Assembly: GCA_900095875.1 (NCBI GenBank)
Contig: LT608311.1
Coordinates: forward strand, 2,543,196 to 2,607,195
DNA from: Caecibacter massiliensis
GTDB taxonomy: Bacteria > Bacillota > Negativicutes > Veillonellales > Megasphaeraceae
Direction of reading: 5' to 3'
DNA length: 64,000 bases
Shown here: positions 25,421-36,591 of the stretch, one piece after another
How the letters are laid out: every line of letters starts with the position of its first letter
How positions within the stretch are numbered: position 1 is the stretch's first letter
Made by a program: the position numbers and the translations under genes
The notes under the pieces: generated by a model
The model's database searches: none
What the model was told of the DNA's origin: nothing
What the model saw: only the letters and a program-made list of their open reading frames with translations

Positions 25421-26764
25421 CTATAATGATTTGGGCAATGTGAAAAACCAAATCTGGCTTTCTTGTTCAGACGGTGCATTTTTCTTAAGGCTGAGTTTTA
25501 CTTTATGGACTGTTTTGTCTTTATTATATATCATGACTTTTTTGTCGCTGTCATAGGTATAGTCCGATACATCGGCTGACGGGGCTTTGGGGTCCTGTAC
25601 GGCAATGTCCATACCAAAGTCATTGTCGTTTACGACGGCTATGGTCCTGCGGTCCGGCAATAGTGCCAGGCCTTCGGCTTTTTCGATATTCCAGCCGTTG
25701 GCACGCAGGTCTAAAACGAGTTCTTTCCTGGCTGGTATCAGTTTTCCGTCGAGGCGTCCATATTCCAGATCGCCATTATTTGCTACGGGCGTGGCACCAT
25801 TGAGATCTACTTTATAAATCAGGTTTTGCATAACACCGTGTTGTTTCCCCTGTTCAATCATGAGGAACTGGCCGTGGCCGATGGAGGTGATATCGCCTAA
25901 TTTGGCTGCTCCTGTGTTTTTATAGCCTGAATCGACAGGGTAAGCGTACATTTTCGTTTCTTTAGTTACCGGGTCAAGTTCTACAATACGTGTATATTTA
26001 GATGTTTTGCCCGTTTTGCCATCTACATTCAGCGGACTCTGAATCAAAGCAAAGATATGTCCTTGTTCATCAATGGTCAGGCCTTCACTGCCTCTATTGG
26101 GAACGCGGCTGGCAAGGATGCTGGGCAGTCCGGCACCGGGAGCAAATTTTTCCACTATATTGCCATTTTTATCGGCTTTGACGATAAAAGGACCGTATTC
26201 GTCGCTGATCCAGAAATTACCGTCTTTATCTATGGCCAGTCCTTCCGTATCCAGACCGTTGATATCGGTTCCCAAATCCTTCATTTTGAAATTGAGGGCG
26301 ATTTCCTTTGTAGAACCAGTCATTCCTTTCGGTACCGGTTTGCCTGTAATCGCTTTTCCCTGTACCTTCAGCGGGATAGATTCTGTTATATCGGCACGAT
26401 TCTGTCCGGGACGTACGGTAATGACTCCGATAGACGGGGCAAAATCGGGGGTTGGGAAGAATTTTCCACTTACTTTTTTACCATTTTTTATGTATGTCGG
26501 GATATCTCCATTAGGGCCCCGGTCTGTAATTGCATAAAATTCGATGGTTCCATCGGTTTTGATATCCTTCAGGGCCAATGCCGACCCGTATCCGGGATTA
26601 ATGTGATGCTTGAAGGCTTTTTCGTTGCCTTTATAGGGCAGCTGATAGGAATCGGCATGTACAATATACGATTTAGTCTGGACTCCCTCAGCCAGCACGG
26701 CAGCACTTCCCAGACAAGACACGGCCAATCCCAGAGCTATCCAGCGTTTCCATTTTTTATTCAT
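25421..26764 (-). CDS. Secreted phytase-like esterase domain protein
   Basis: 447-residue exported protein with a clear Sec signal peptide (MNKKWKRWIALGLAVSC then LGSAAVLA, cleavage near residue 25). The rest matches the 'esterase-like activity of phytase' beta-propeller family: ALALKDIKTDGTIEFYAITD, RGPNGD, DTEGLAIDKDGNFWISDEYG, RGSEGLTIDEQGHIFAL and AEGLALLPDRRTIAVVNDND. Related proteins hydrolyse phosphoesters or bind phosphate-rich substrates; the substrate here is unknown. AGGAGG precedes the ATG. A hairpin follows the stop. Confidence 0.82.
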   Translation of the reverse strand: MNKKWKRWIALGLAVSCLGSAAVLAEGVQTKSYIVHADSYQLPYKGNEKAFKHHINPGYGSALALKDIKTDGTIEFYAITDRGPNGDIPTYIKNGKKVSGKFFPTPDFAPSIGVITVRPGQNRADITESIPLKVQGKAITGKPVPKGMTGSTKEIALNFKMKDLGTDINGLDTEGLAIDKDGNFWISDEYGPFIVKADKNGNIVEKFAPGAGLPSILASRVPNRGSEGLTIDEQGHIFALIQSPLNVDGKTGKTSKYTRIVELDPVTKETKMYAYPVDSGYKNTGAAKLGDITSIGHGQFLMIEQGKQHGVMQNLIYKVDLNGATPVANNGDLEYGRLDGKLIPARKELVLDLRANGWNIEKAEGLALLPDRRTIAVVNDNDFGMDIAVQDPKAPSADVSDYTYDSDKKVMIYNKDKTVHKVKLSLKKNAPSEQESQIWFFTLPKSL

Positions 26765-26886
26765 ATGAAATTACACCTCCTGTATATCTGCATTCACTAT
26801 ATCAGGCTGATGTAAACAATCTGTCAAGACCAGCGATGTGTTTGGTAAATTATTTCATATATTTAGTGATACATAGGGAAATTTTC

Positions 26887-26915
26887 TTGTCAGAATATGG
26901 AATAAAGCGTATGAT
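26887..26915 (+). promoter_or_regulatory. Probable promoter of the MFS gene
   Basis: TTGTCA (26887-26892) and TATGAT (26910-26915) are 17 bases apart, about 58 bases before the start codon. Confidence 0.6.
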
Positions 26916-26973
26916 AAAATACGTCAACAAACCGGCTTAGCCGTGTAATCTATAATACAGAAAGGATAATGGC

Positions 26974-28326
26974 ATGGAACGCATTTCCTATGAAAATAAG
27001 ATTTTAATTCTCATGATGATGGTTTCGTTCATCAATCCGTTCACCAGCAGTGCTCTTACGACAGCTCTCCCTGACATTGGAACTGCATACGGAGCCAGTG
27101 AAATGGCCCTGAGCTGGGTCATTGAAACGTTTCTCATCGTCTCCACTATCACGATTATGCCCGTCAGCAAAATGGCAGACCGGTGGGGCAAACGGCGCAT
27201 ATTCTTAATCGGCGTCCTTCTCTTCTGCTGTTCTTCTCTATCGGTATTTTTCGTTTCATCCATTATGGCATTGCTCGTCATACGCGTCCTGCAGGGGCTG
27301 GCCAGCGCCTGTATTTTTGCTACCAATATGGCAATCATTTCACTCGTTACCAATCCTCAGCGCCGGGGCCGTGCTATGGGATTTACCATAGCGGCTGTAT
27401 ATAGCGGCCTGTCTTTTGGCCCTGTCCTGGGCGGCTTTTTTTCGTATTATTTGAACTGGCAGGCTATTTTTTATTTTATTGCCCTCGTATGTGCCATTGT
27501 CTATCTTTTATCGCTGCGCTATATGAAAGAAGAATGGATCGTCAACGCTGGCGGCAGTCTGGACGGTACAGGCAGTCTTTTGTATGCACTGGCTATGGTA
27601 GCCGTCATGACCGGCCTTTCTGAACTAGCCGTCTGGGACGTTGGGAAATATCTGCTGACAGCAGGACTATTGGCATTCGGCGTATTCCTGTATCGTGAAT
27701 GGCATACGGCCAGCCCGGTTCTGCCTGTACGTATTTTTTCCGGCAACCGTGTCTTTTCCTTTTCCAGCCTGGCTGCCATGCTCAATTATTGTGCAACCTT
27801 TGGCATCAGTTTTCTCTTGTCCATTTACCTGCAGCGTGTCATGGGCATGAATGCCCGCGATACGGGCCTCATCTTATTGATGCAGCCCGTATTCATGGCG
27901 GTGTTATCGCCGGTGACAGGGACGCTGTCCGATAAAATCAGCCCGTCTGTCCTGGCTTCATCCGGCATGGTGTTCATCACAGCTGGTCTTGCCACACTGA
28001 CCTATACTGTCACCCATCCGTTGTTTATCTGTATTATTGCCGCCCTGGTTATCATCGGTATCGGTTTTTCCCTCTTCACGGCCCCCAATAACAATGCCAT
28101 CATGGGTTCCGTTACACCCCAGTATTACGGTGCTGCCTCATCCGTCGTCGGAACGGTCCGGCTCATCGGGCAGGTCCTGAGTGTTGCCATTATTACACTG
28201 ATTCTTTCGCAGAACCAGAATGGTACGGTATCATGGCTTACAGCCCATATCCAGCTGGCATTTTTGATTTTTACCATTCTCTGCTCCATTGGCATCATCC
28301 CCTCTGCCATACGCAATAAAACCTGA
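26974..28326 (+). CDS. MFS transporter, DHA2-like drug exporter
   Basis: 450-residue major facilitator with about 12-14 membrane helices. It has the loop 2-3 motif A (KMADRWGKRRIF), an N-terminal ALTTALPDIGTAYGAS typical of EmrB/QacA-type exporters, and motif C-like AAVYSGLSFGPVLGGFFSYY. It presumably exports drugs or metabolites with proton antiport. The substrate is not predictable. AAAGGA lies upstream of the ATG. It is transcribed towards, and converges with, the SDR gene. Confidence 0.87.
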   Translation: MERISYENKILILMMMVSFINPFTSSALTTALPDIGTAYGASEMALSWVIETFLIVSTITIMPVSKMADRWGKRRIFLIGVLLFCCSSLSVFFVSSIMALLVIRVLQGLASACIFATNMAIISLVTNPQRRGRAMGFTIAAVYSGLSFGPVLGGFFSYYLNWQAIFYFIALVCAIVYLLSLRYMKEEWIVNAGGSLDGTGSLLYALAMVAVMTGLSELAVWDVGKYLLTAGLLAFGVFLYREWHTASPVLPVRIFSGNRVFSFSSLAAMLNYCATFGISFLLSIYLQRVMGMNARDTGLILLMQPVFMAVLSPVTGTLSDKISPSVLASSGMVFITAGLATLTYTVTHPLFICIIAALVIIGIGFSLFTAPNNNAIMGSVTPQYYGAASSVVGTVRLIGQVLSVAIITLILSQNQNGTVSWLTAHIQLAFLIFTILCSIGIIPSAIRNKT

Positions 28327-28363
28327 CAATATCCGGCTTTACAGACACACAGGATATCTATTT

Positions 28364-29125
28364 TCAGCGGAAAAAGCGGCTGATCCAGATGAAAAAGGAT
28401 TGCGGCAGGATACCGGAGCTGATGCGATGAAGTGTAGAAATCAGGTCAGGAGTAATGACGACACGTCCCTGACGGATTTGACGGAAAGAACGGCGGGCGA
28501 TAGTCTTCTTGTCTCCGGCAAATAGGTAGTGCGTAAACCGGTTTTCTTGGTCGGTCTTCTTTGCCGTCGCAATAAAAGCCGTATCTTTGACCCAGTATGG
28601 GCAGACTGCCGAGACCAGAATCCCCGATGGTTTCAGTTCTTCTGCCAATGCCCGGCTGTACCGGAGAAGAAAGGCCTTGCAGGCAGCGTATACGGCCAGA
28701 TATGGCAATGGCTGGAAAGCGGCACAGGAACAGATTTCAACAATGTGACTGCCCTGCTGGCAATAGGGAATGACCGCCTTCGTCAGGGAGACAGCGGCCT
28801 GGCAGTGTACGGCAATCATACCGGATGTATCTGCTTCTGTCATAGCAGCAGCCCGGCCCATACGGCCATATCCGGCAGCATGGATGAAATACGAAACGAC
28901 GGGCTGTTCCTGCCTGAGAGCTGTAGCAAAAGACGTATACGATGCCGGTTTCTGCAAGTCCAGCGGTAAAATGCGGGATTTTGTTTTCAATGCATGTGCC
29001 GTCTCTTCCAGTTTTTCCTGATGGCGGCTGATGAGCCAGATTTCTTCGACAGACTGTTCATCAAGAAGCCGTACATATTCCCTGCCGAGACCACTGGAAG
29101 CTCCTGTTACAATGGCTATATTCAC
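28364..29125 (-). CDS. SDR family NAD(P)-dependent oxidoreductase
   Basis: Classical short-chain dehydrogenase of 253 residues. It has AIVTGASSGLGREY for the cofactor (TGxxxGxG) and IHAAGYGRMG for the NNAG-like motif. The catalytic YxxxK is in YLAVYAACKAFLLRYSRALAEE, with the preceding serine in VEICSCAAF. GTG 29125 is preferred because AAGGA lies 8 bases upstream; a GTG three codons earlier directly abuts that site. The substrate is unknown. It converges with the MFS gene, 37 bases away. Confidence 0.85.
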   Translation of the reverse strand: MNIAIVTGASSGLGREYVRLLDEQSVEEIWLISRHQEKLEETAHALKTKSRILPLDLQKPASYTSFATALRQEQPVVSYFIHAAGYGRMGRAAAMTEADTSGMIAVHCQAAVSLTKAVIPYCQQGSHIVEICSCAAFQPLPYLAVYAACKAFLLRYSRALAEELKPSGILVSAVCPYWVKDTAFIATAKKTDQENRFTHYLFAGDKKTIARRSFRQIRQGRVVITPDLISTLHRISSGILPQSFFIWISRFFR

Positions 29126-29200
29126 ACGTATCACTTCCTTTTACATTCATTATACCCAATCTCCGTTCCACTTCAATCCTTTTAACGTCCGGATGTAGTA

Positions 29201-29249
29201 AAACAGACGTGCCGTCTGGTGTATAGAGCTCCAGACAGCACGTCTGTTT
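29201..29249. terminator. Bidirectional hairpin terminator
   Basis: AAACAGACGTG pairs with CACGTCTGTTT, extended by CCGTCTGG/CCAGACAG. It lies downstream of the adenine deaminase gene and upstream of the SDR promoter region. Confidence 0.75.
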
Positions 29250-29275
29250 CGTTTATCTATTTACTTATTCGTATT

Positions 29276-31006
29276 CTACGGCTTTTCCCGTGCTTCCGTA
29301 ATAAGTGGGACGATTTTCGCATTACGGACATCAATGATCCCCTTATCGGTCAATTTAAAGAATGGGCTTACGGGAAGTGACAAGGTACTGAGGGACATGA
29401 TGACATTATCATGGCGATATCCACAATCTGTCAGGACGCGATGCACCTCTTGTATTTGTTTTCCCAATACAGGCAGCGGCCGGTCGGACAGAATCCCGGC
29501 AATGGGAAGCGGTGCAAAGGCTTTCGTGACGCCGTCACAAGCTACAGCATAGCCTCCCTGATTGGCGATGACCGTATTAGCAGCCGCCATCATATCTTCT
29601 TTTGTCTGACCTATGACAAGGAGATTATGATGGTCATGGGCATAGGTCGTAGCTGCAGCACCCCTGGTCATGGCCGTTCCCCCGACAAGAGCTGTCCCAT
29701 GGCCACCGTTCTTTCCATGGCGTTCCCAGACGATTGCCAGATTATAAAGACTATGTTCCCAATCAACTTCTCCATGATGGACTGGCAGCACGGCCCGTCC
29801 TTCTTTGACAAAGGTCGTATGTTCCTGCACCTCCAGGATGCGGCAGGTAACCTCCCCTTCTTCTATAGGAGCTTTCAAAGTAAAATCATCGGACGTGCGC
29901 GGCGCGACGTGGACACTATGATAAAAGGCTTTCGGGAAAGACGTATCCCGTTCTGCTTCCTGCCAGGAATCTCCTTTTGTATAGACTTCCTGCCCGGCAC
30001 ACCAGGTACTTTCAACGGTCATGTCAGCCAGGTCAGACAAAATGACGAAATCAGCGATTTTGCCAGGTGCAATGCTCCCTTTATCGCGCAAGCCCATGCG
30101 CCGGGCAGGTGTATACGTCGCTGTATAGATAGCTTCTTCCGGTGTCAGGCCGTTGTGCATGGCCTTTTTTACCAGATAATTGAGATGGCCCCGTTCCATG
30201 AAGGCATCGGGCATGGTATCGTCCGTTACGATGGCCATGTGTTCCAGCAGATTATTTTCTTTAATATAAGAGATAAATTCCGGTTTCAGTGACTTTTCCT
30301 GCAACTGTACGAACATGCCATTCATGAGCCGTTCCTTCAGGCCTTCCAGCGACTGATCCGTATGGTCGGAATTCACGCCGCTCATCAAAATCTGGGCCAG
30401 CTCCCAGCCACTGAACCGGGGGCAATGGCCTTCCAGAGAGAAATCGGGCCGGCCAGCCCGGATCTGCCGGATCAGGCGGCTGGTCTTGGAATGGCTGTCC
30501 CGTATGACGTCGCGGCAGTTCATGACTTCGCCCAGACAGATGACGTGGTCCATATGCATCAGAGATTCTACATCATCATTATCGATGACGCCACCGGTCG
30601 TTTCCAGTTCTTCATTTGTCGATGGGACCGAACTGGGAATGGCGATATAAACGTCACATGGCCCCTCTTGCATTGTTTTAGCCATGGCCTGTATGCCTGC
30701 AAGGCCGAATACGTTGGCAATTTCATGAGGTTCGGCAATGAGTGTCGTTACACCATTGCGGACAGCTCCTTTCATGAAGGTACGCGGTGCTGCCATCGTA
30801 CTTTCAATATGCATGTGGCAATCGATGAAGCCGGGGATTACGTACTGGCCATCAAGATCCCGCACATGTTCCGGCTTGATGGGCAGAGGGTCATTTCCCA
30901 TATAACAAAATCGTTTCCCACTGATAGCCAGATTACAGGGAATAAATTTTTTCAGATAGACATTATAGATATTCCCATTTTTTAACAGCCAATCGATTTT
31001 CACCAT
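29276..31006 (-). CDS. ade: Adenine deaminase
   Basis: Metal-dependent amidohydrolase of 576 residues converting adenine to hypoxanthine and ammonia in purine salvage. Hallmarks are GFIDCHMHIESTM for the first metal site, LIAEPHEIANVFG, VCLGEVMN, and the Ade-type C-terminal domain (TALVGGTAMTRGAAATTYAHDHHNLL in two parts). Length and order match the family. It lies 11 bases after the NCS2 permease gene and is clearly co-transcribed with it. Together they import and deaminate purine bases. Confidence 0.94.
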   Translation of the reverse strand: MVKIDWLLKNGNIYNVYLKKFIPCNLAISGKRFCYMGNDPLPIKPEHVRDLDGQYVIPGFIDCHMHIESTMAAPRTFMKGAVRNGVTTLIAEPHEIANVFGLAGIQAMAKTMQEGPCDVYIAIPSSVPSTNEELETTGGVIDNDDVESLMHMDHVICLGEVMNCRDVIRDSHSKTSRLIRQIRAGRPDFSLEGHCPRFSGWELAQILMSGVNSDHTDQSLEGLKERLMNGMFVQLQEKSLKPEFISYIKENNLLEHMAIVTDDTMPDAFMERGHLNYLVKKAMHNGLTPEEAIYTATYTPARRMGLRDKGSIAPGKIADFVILSDLADMTVESTWCAGQEVYTKGDSWQEAERDTSFPKAFYHSVHVAPRTSDDFTLKAPIEEGEVTCRILEVQEHTTFVKEGRAVLPVHHGEVDWEHSLYNLAIVWERHGKNGGHGTALVGGTAMTRGAAATTYAHDHHNLLVIGQTKEDMMAAANTVIANQGGYAVACDGVTKAFAPLPIAGILSDRPLPVLGKQIQEVHRVLTDCGYRHDNVIMSLSTLSLPVSPFFKLTDKGIIDVRNAKIVPLITEAREKP

Positions 31007-31017
31007 CCATCACTCCC

Positions 31018-32346
31018 TTATTTAACGCCAGCAATGGCATAGAAATAATACGCCAGAAGCAGTGCCAGCAGAAAATGTCCTTTATTAAGTTCCGATGCTC
31101 TGCCGGAAGCGACTTTCATGATGACATAGGCAATGAACGCAACGGAGATACCGTTAGCAATATTAAAAGTAAAAGCCGTAAAGGCAATACAAAGGAAAGC
31201 CGGTATATATTCACACATATCAGTGTAATCCAGATTTCTCATGCCTCCCATCATACTCACGCCGACATAGACCAGGACAGGAGCTGTAGCCGCTGCCGGA
31301 ATCATGAGAGCCAGTGGAGTCACGGCCAGGATGAGAAGAAACATAATAGCCGTAGTAATTGCAGTCAGCCCCGTACGGCCACCGGCTTCGACACCGGCAC
31401 CCGATTCCAGATAGGTAATGAGTACAGGAATGGTAAAGAAGGAACCCAGCGTAGCTGCTACCGAATCGACCTGGAACACTTTATCTATGTCAGGAAGATC
31501 CCCGTTTTTATCGAGGAATCCCGCTTTGCCGCCGATACCAATAGCCGTTCCAAAACTAGAAAAGAAATCCGGCAGGAAAAATACGAATAAATACGGCAAG
31601 TATTTGACGTCCAGTGCCCCGAACAGGTCAAAATTAAAAAATACCGGTGCCAAGCTGTCCGGCATGGTAAACAGCGTAGCCGGGATTTTGGTAATACCCA
31701 TGGGGATACCAATGATAGTACCGGCAATGATACTGATCAGAGCTGCCCCTTTGACACGGCGCGCCTGCAGTGCCAGCAGAATGATGAAGGTAATCATAGC
31801 CAGAATGACGACAGGCTGTGTCAGGTCACCGAAAGACAGGGCGACTTTCTTGGCATTAGCTGCCAGTAATTTAGCATTGCGCAGGCCAATTACGGCAAGG
31901 AACATGCCGACACCGGCACTGATGGAAATCTTGATACCCTTAGGAATGACCATAACGATGGCTTTGCGGATACCGAGAACCGTGACGAGAATGAATAAAA
32001 TACCGCTTAAAAATACGATAGCACTGGCAATACTGACCGATACATGCTGTAACTGCACCAAGGTAATAGAAAATATGGCAACGCTGCCCATTCCTGGAGC
32101 CAGGACAAAGGGCCGGTTTGTATACAGGCCCATGGCCATCGTAGTCAGAAAAATCATGAGTACCATAGCTGTCAGAACGGCCCCGCCAGGCAATCCGGCT
32201 TCCCCCATCATATGGGGCACGACAGCTAGTACGTAACCCATCGTGGCAAAAGTAGTCAGCCCGGCTATAATTTCTGTACTGACAGATGAATGAAACCGGC
32301 TGAGATGAAACCGCCTTTCACAAACGTTATTGATCCATGCATTCAT
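31018..32346 (-). CDS. NCS2 family purine permease (PbuG/PbuO-like)
   Basis: A 442-residue membrane transporter with about 12-14 helices, of the guanine/hypoxanthine/adenine permease branch. It shows TEIIAGLTTFATMGYVLAV near residue 25, FVLAPGMGSVAIFSITLV, FFSSFGTAIGIGGKAGFLD and ESGAGVEAGGRTGLTAITTA, the conserved substrate-site helices. It probably brings in adenine or hypoxanthine for the downstream deaminase. GGGGAGG precedes the ATG and a good promoter lies 62-90 bases upstream. No purine riboswitch fold was recognised in the short leader. Confidence 0.9.
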   Translation of the reverse strand: MNAWINNVCERRFHLSRFHSSVSTEIIAGLTTFATMGYVLAVVPHMMGEAGLPGGAVLTAMVLMIFLTTMAMGLYTNRPFVLAPGMGSVAIFSITLVQLQHVSVSIASAIVFLSGILFILVTVLGIRKAIVMVIPKGIKISISAGVGMFLAVIGLRNAKLLAANAKKVALSFGDLTQPVVILAMITFIILLALQARRVKGAALISIIAGTIIGIPMGITKIPATLFTMPDSLAPVFFNFDLFGALDVKYLPYLFVFFLPDFFSSFGTAIGIGGKAGFLDKNGDLPDIDKVFQVDSVAATLGSFFTIPVLITYLESGAGVEAGGRTGLTAITTAIMFLLILAVTPLALMIPAAATAPVLVYVGVSMMGGMRNLDYTDMCEYIPAFLCIAFTAFTFNIANGISVAFIAYVIMKVASGRASELNKGHFLLALLLAYYFYAIAGVK

Positions 32347-32407
32347 GTTTTAATTCCTCCCCTTAAACTATGCACTGGAGTATTATATTTTTCTTATGAC
32401 GGATTTT

Positions 32408-32436
32408 ATTATAAACTTATGTATTATATATTGCAA
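32408..32436 (-). promoter_or_regulatory. Promoter of the purine permease-ade operon
   Basis: On the minus strand TTGCAA (32436-32431) and a perfect TATAAT (32413-32408) are 17 bases apart. Transcription would begin near 32400, leaving a leader of about 55 bases. Confidence 0.7.
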
Positions 32437-32507
32437 TGAAAGTTGATGGAAGTTTCAAAAATATATTGCATAATTTTGAAAAAAACGTTCAGCTGTATGA
32501 GGACAAA

Positions 32508-32553
32508 ATAAAAACAGGAAGATGCCCTTTGACATAGGACTTCTTCCTGTTTT
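32508..32553 (-). terminator. Terminator of the ferredoxin gene
   Basis: AACAGGAAGA pairs with TCTTCCTGTT; on the minus strand a T-run follows. Confidence 0.78.
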
Positions 32554-32590
32554 GAATAGCAATCCTGATAATAACGGAGCGGTACGCCGC

Positions 32591-32812
32591 TCAGGCATGA
32601 TAGCACTTGTAAATTTCACAGGCATCCATGCAGCGGGTGCAACGGATGCACTTGCTCATATCGACGACAGGCCGTTCACTGCCATCCATTCGCTTTATCA
32701 TGGTAATCGCATGGGCCGGGCAAATGCTGATACAGCAGCCGCAGCCTTCACATTCTTTTCTGTTAAAATAATCCGGCACAATAGACCAGATATCATCAAT
32801 TGTTTTATCCAT
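32591..32812 (-). CDS. Small 2[4Fe-4S] ferredoxin-type protein
   Basis: 73-residue protein with two complete cluster motifs: CEGCGCCISICP and CIRCTRCMDACE. It is an electron carrier for anaerobic redox reactions. The start ATG 32812 is chosen for the AGGAGG upstream and for the family-like beginning (MDKTIDDIW). A longer in-frame start at 32926 would add 38 residues of non-ferredoxin sequence running across the upstream terminator. Its partner enzyme is not nearby, so its specific role is unknown. Confidence 0.82.
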   Translation of the reverse strand: MDKTIDDIWSIVPDYFNRKECEGCGCCISICPAHAITMIKRMDGSERPVVDMSKCIRCTRCMDACEIYKCYHA

Positions 32813-32892
32813 ATCGTTTCCGCCTCCTCTGGCGTCTCTTATTACGTTATCAGTATAGACGGAAACGCTGTTTTTTTCTGTTGCAAAAACAA

Positions 32893-32932
32893 CAAAAGAA
32901 AAAATGCCACATTCCCACGAAGGCAATGTGGC
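32893..32932 (-). terminator. Terminator of the XRE regulator gene
   Basis: GCCACATT pairs with AATGTGGC, and on the minus strand the stem is followed by ATTTTTTCTTTTG. A classic rho-independent terminator. Confidence 0.85.
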
Positions 32933-32944
32933 CGTACAACCACC

Positions 32945-33154
32945 TTATTTTTTGTCAGATAAACCGGCAATGTAATCCAGCGTCGTATTATAATATTTTG
33001 CAAGAATGATGAGTTTCTCGAGAGAAATGCGGCGTTTTCCCAGCTCATACATGCCATAGGCGACCTGAGAACATCCTAACAAATTGGCAACATCTTTCTG
33101 TGAAAGGTTATTACTGATTCGCAAATATTTCAATCGATCCGTATACTGCACCAT
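32945..33154 (-). CDS. XRE family helix-turn-helix regulator
   Basis: 69-residue single-domain DNA-binding protein. The HTH is LSQKDVANLLGCSQVAYGMYE (residues about 17-37), followed by GKRRISLEKLIILAKYYNTT and ending DYIAGLSDKK, the usual Cro/CI-type layout. ATG 33154 follows GGGGAGAG; a longer start at 33217 is unlikely. It has its own terminator and an AT-rich upstream region. It may control itself or the ferredoxin gene, but no operator can be identified. Confidence 0.85.
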   Translation of the reverse strand: MVQYTDRLKYLRISNNLSQKDVANLLGCSQVAYGMYELGKRRISLEKLIILAKYYNTTLDYIAGLSDKK

Positions 33155-33513
33155 AATTATTTCTCTCCCCTGACTGTTTATTCCCCTGCCTGATTCAAAA
33201 ATGTTATATGGATACATGTTATGATGAACAAAAGATTAAAAATTATATATATAATTATAACTCATATATAGAGGCGAGAGTCAAACAAATTGTTTTTTAT
33301 GGTGTAATAAGAATATATCATGTATTTGTTTAATTATTTTTTATATTATGTTAATTTTTAGAAGAAAAATAAGGACTAATCCCGTTTAAATATGATATAT
33401 TTTTTATTTTAAAATCATATTGATTTAGCGCAACGATTTTCATCTTATTTTACGTTGGCATATAGACAAATTATCTAAAACCATATGATTTCAAACTCGG
33501 TTTTAAGAAATAG
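33155..33513. other. AT-rich intergenic region upstream of the XRE gene
   Basis: 359 bases, strongly AT-rich, without a coding frame. A near-palindromic TATA-rich segment at about 33240-33270 could hold the XRE promoter or operator. I see no other interpretable structure. Confidence 0.45.
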
Positions 33514-34374
33514 TTAAACGTTTATGTCCTGCGATTCAGGAAGGGTGACCGGCACTTGCAGGCGTAAAAATTCTTCATGATTAATGAACCGCTGCAGATT
33601 CATCGTTCCCATCCAACGGCAAATGACATCTCCTGTAATCGTACAGTTTTTTTCCTGGCAAAACTGGTACAGTTTATCCATGTATTCGCCAATTCTGCTG
33701 AACGTGTCAAAATATATGCAGGCGTAGAGACCCTGAGGCTGCTCCTGGATATGGCGTTTGTCCGCATACGACCGGTCAACATACAGGCATAACATATCAC
33801 TTCTCGCACTATTAGAAAGAAAATCTTCACGTCGGACCGTCAGGCCAATAAAGAAGGCATATTCATAAGAATAGTTGTTTTTTTCCATGTCCTCCAAAAG
33901 ATGAGAAATCCCCAGTTCTACGCTGCCGGAATCTTCTTTTAAGTAATCGCGCTCTGCTGGTTTGGTATACGCATATTCTGTATCAAAGTACGTCAGGCTG
34001 GTTGTCCCGACGGGAGGCAGATCGACGATATGACGGATTGCATGGAGAGATCGGATGATAGCCCGCTGCTGGGCATTAAGGGCTTCGATTTGTTTGGATA
34101 GTTCATCAAGACGGCGATAGTATAATTCTTCGACATAAGAAAATGTATCTGTTTTGGATATATTTTCAACTTCTTTTAAACTTAACCCGATATTTTTGTG
34201 AAATTGTATGGCACGGAAAGTGATGCACTGACGGATGTCATAATACCGGTAATTGCTGTTTGGATTGACATAGATTGGCTTTAAAATGCCCAGTTTATCA
34301 TACAAGCGAAGCGTACTGATCGTCGTATGATTCATTTTTGCCATTTGTCCAATCGTCAGCTTGTTATTTTTCAT
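33514..34374 (-). CDS. MerR family regulator with effector-binding domain
   Basis: 286-residue regulator. The N-terminal winged HTH begins LTIGQMAKMNHTTISTLRLY and continues with YDKLGIL and YRYYDIRQC. A dimerisation helix follows (about 85-125), then a GyrI-like effector domain of about 150 residues, as in BmrR/BltR-type drug sensors. A dyad with a 19-base promoter spacer, the classic MerR arrangement, lies just upstream, pointing to autoregulation. No obvious target gene is adjacent; the MFS exporter is about 5 kb away. The ligand is unknown. Confidence 0.85.
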   Translation of the reverse strand: MKNNKLTIGQMAKMNHTTISTLRLYDKLGILKPIYVNPNSNYRYYDIRQCITFRAIQFHKNIGLSLKEVENISKTDTFSYVEELYYRRLDELSKQIEALNAQQRAIIRSLHAIRHIVDLPPVGTTSLTYFDTEYAYTKPAERDYLKEDSGSVELGISHLLEDMEKNNYSYEYAFFIGLTVRREDFLSNSARSDMLCLYVDRSYADKRHIQEQPQGLYACIYFDTFSRIGEYMDKLYQFCQEKNCTITGDVICRWMGTMNLQRFINHEEFLRLQVPVTLPESQDINV

Positions 34375-34411
34375 GTTGCATCAGTCCTTCAACATAGGAT
34401 ATTTGTTATGT

Positions 34412-34442
34412 ATATTATTTCATTATTAATGAAATAAATCAA
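34412..34442 (-). promoter_or_regulatory. MerR-type promoter with 19 bp spacer and dyad operator
   Basis: On the minus strand TTGATT (34442-34437) and TAATAT (34417-34412) are 19 bases apart. The spacer is almost filled by the inverted repeat TTTCATTA-A-TAATGAAA. The long spacer with a central dyad is the hallmark of MerR-activated promoters, here upstream of the merR gene itself. Confidence 0.68.
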
Positions 34443-34469
34443 GACTTTTCATACTAAAGTCACAGAGAA

Positions 34470-34524
34470 AAAGAGGACTGTAACAGAACGGGCCTTGTTT
34501 TCCCATTTTGCTGCAGTCCCCTGA
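34470..34524 (-). terminator. Possible terminator of ligA
   Basis: GAGGACTG pairs with CAGTCCCC across a large loop, with a T-rich run following on the minus strand. The loop is long, so this is only a fair candidate. Confidence 0.4.
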
Positions 34525-34569
34525 CTATGACACTGCCACGGACAGCGTCATGACTCTTCTAATACGTTA

Positions 34570-36564
<1,995 letters not shown>

Positions 36565-36591
36565 TCAGACCTCCTCGGTGAGCCTGTGCGG

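Noticed and set aside
26801..26816. A 16-base match (ATCAGGCTGATGTAAA) to part of the island-flanking repeat, in front of the phytase-like gene
   Set aside because: A single exact 16-mer match is expected about once by chance in 64 kb on both strands, and the flanking repeat blocks are missing, so it is not counted as a third copy.
32347..32410. Purine riboswitch upstream of the NCS2 permease
   Set aside because: The leader between promoter and start is only about 55 bases and lacks the conserved purine-aptamer junction residues.
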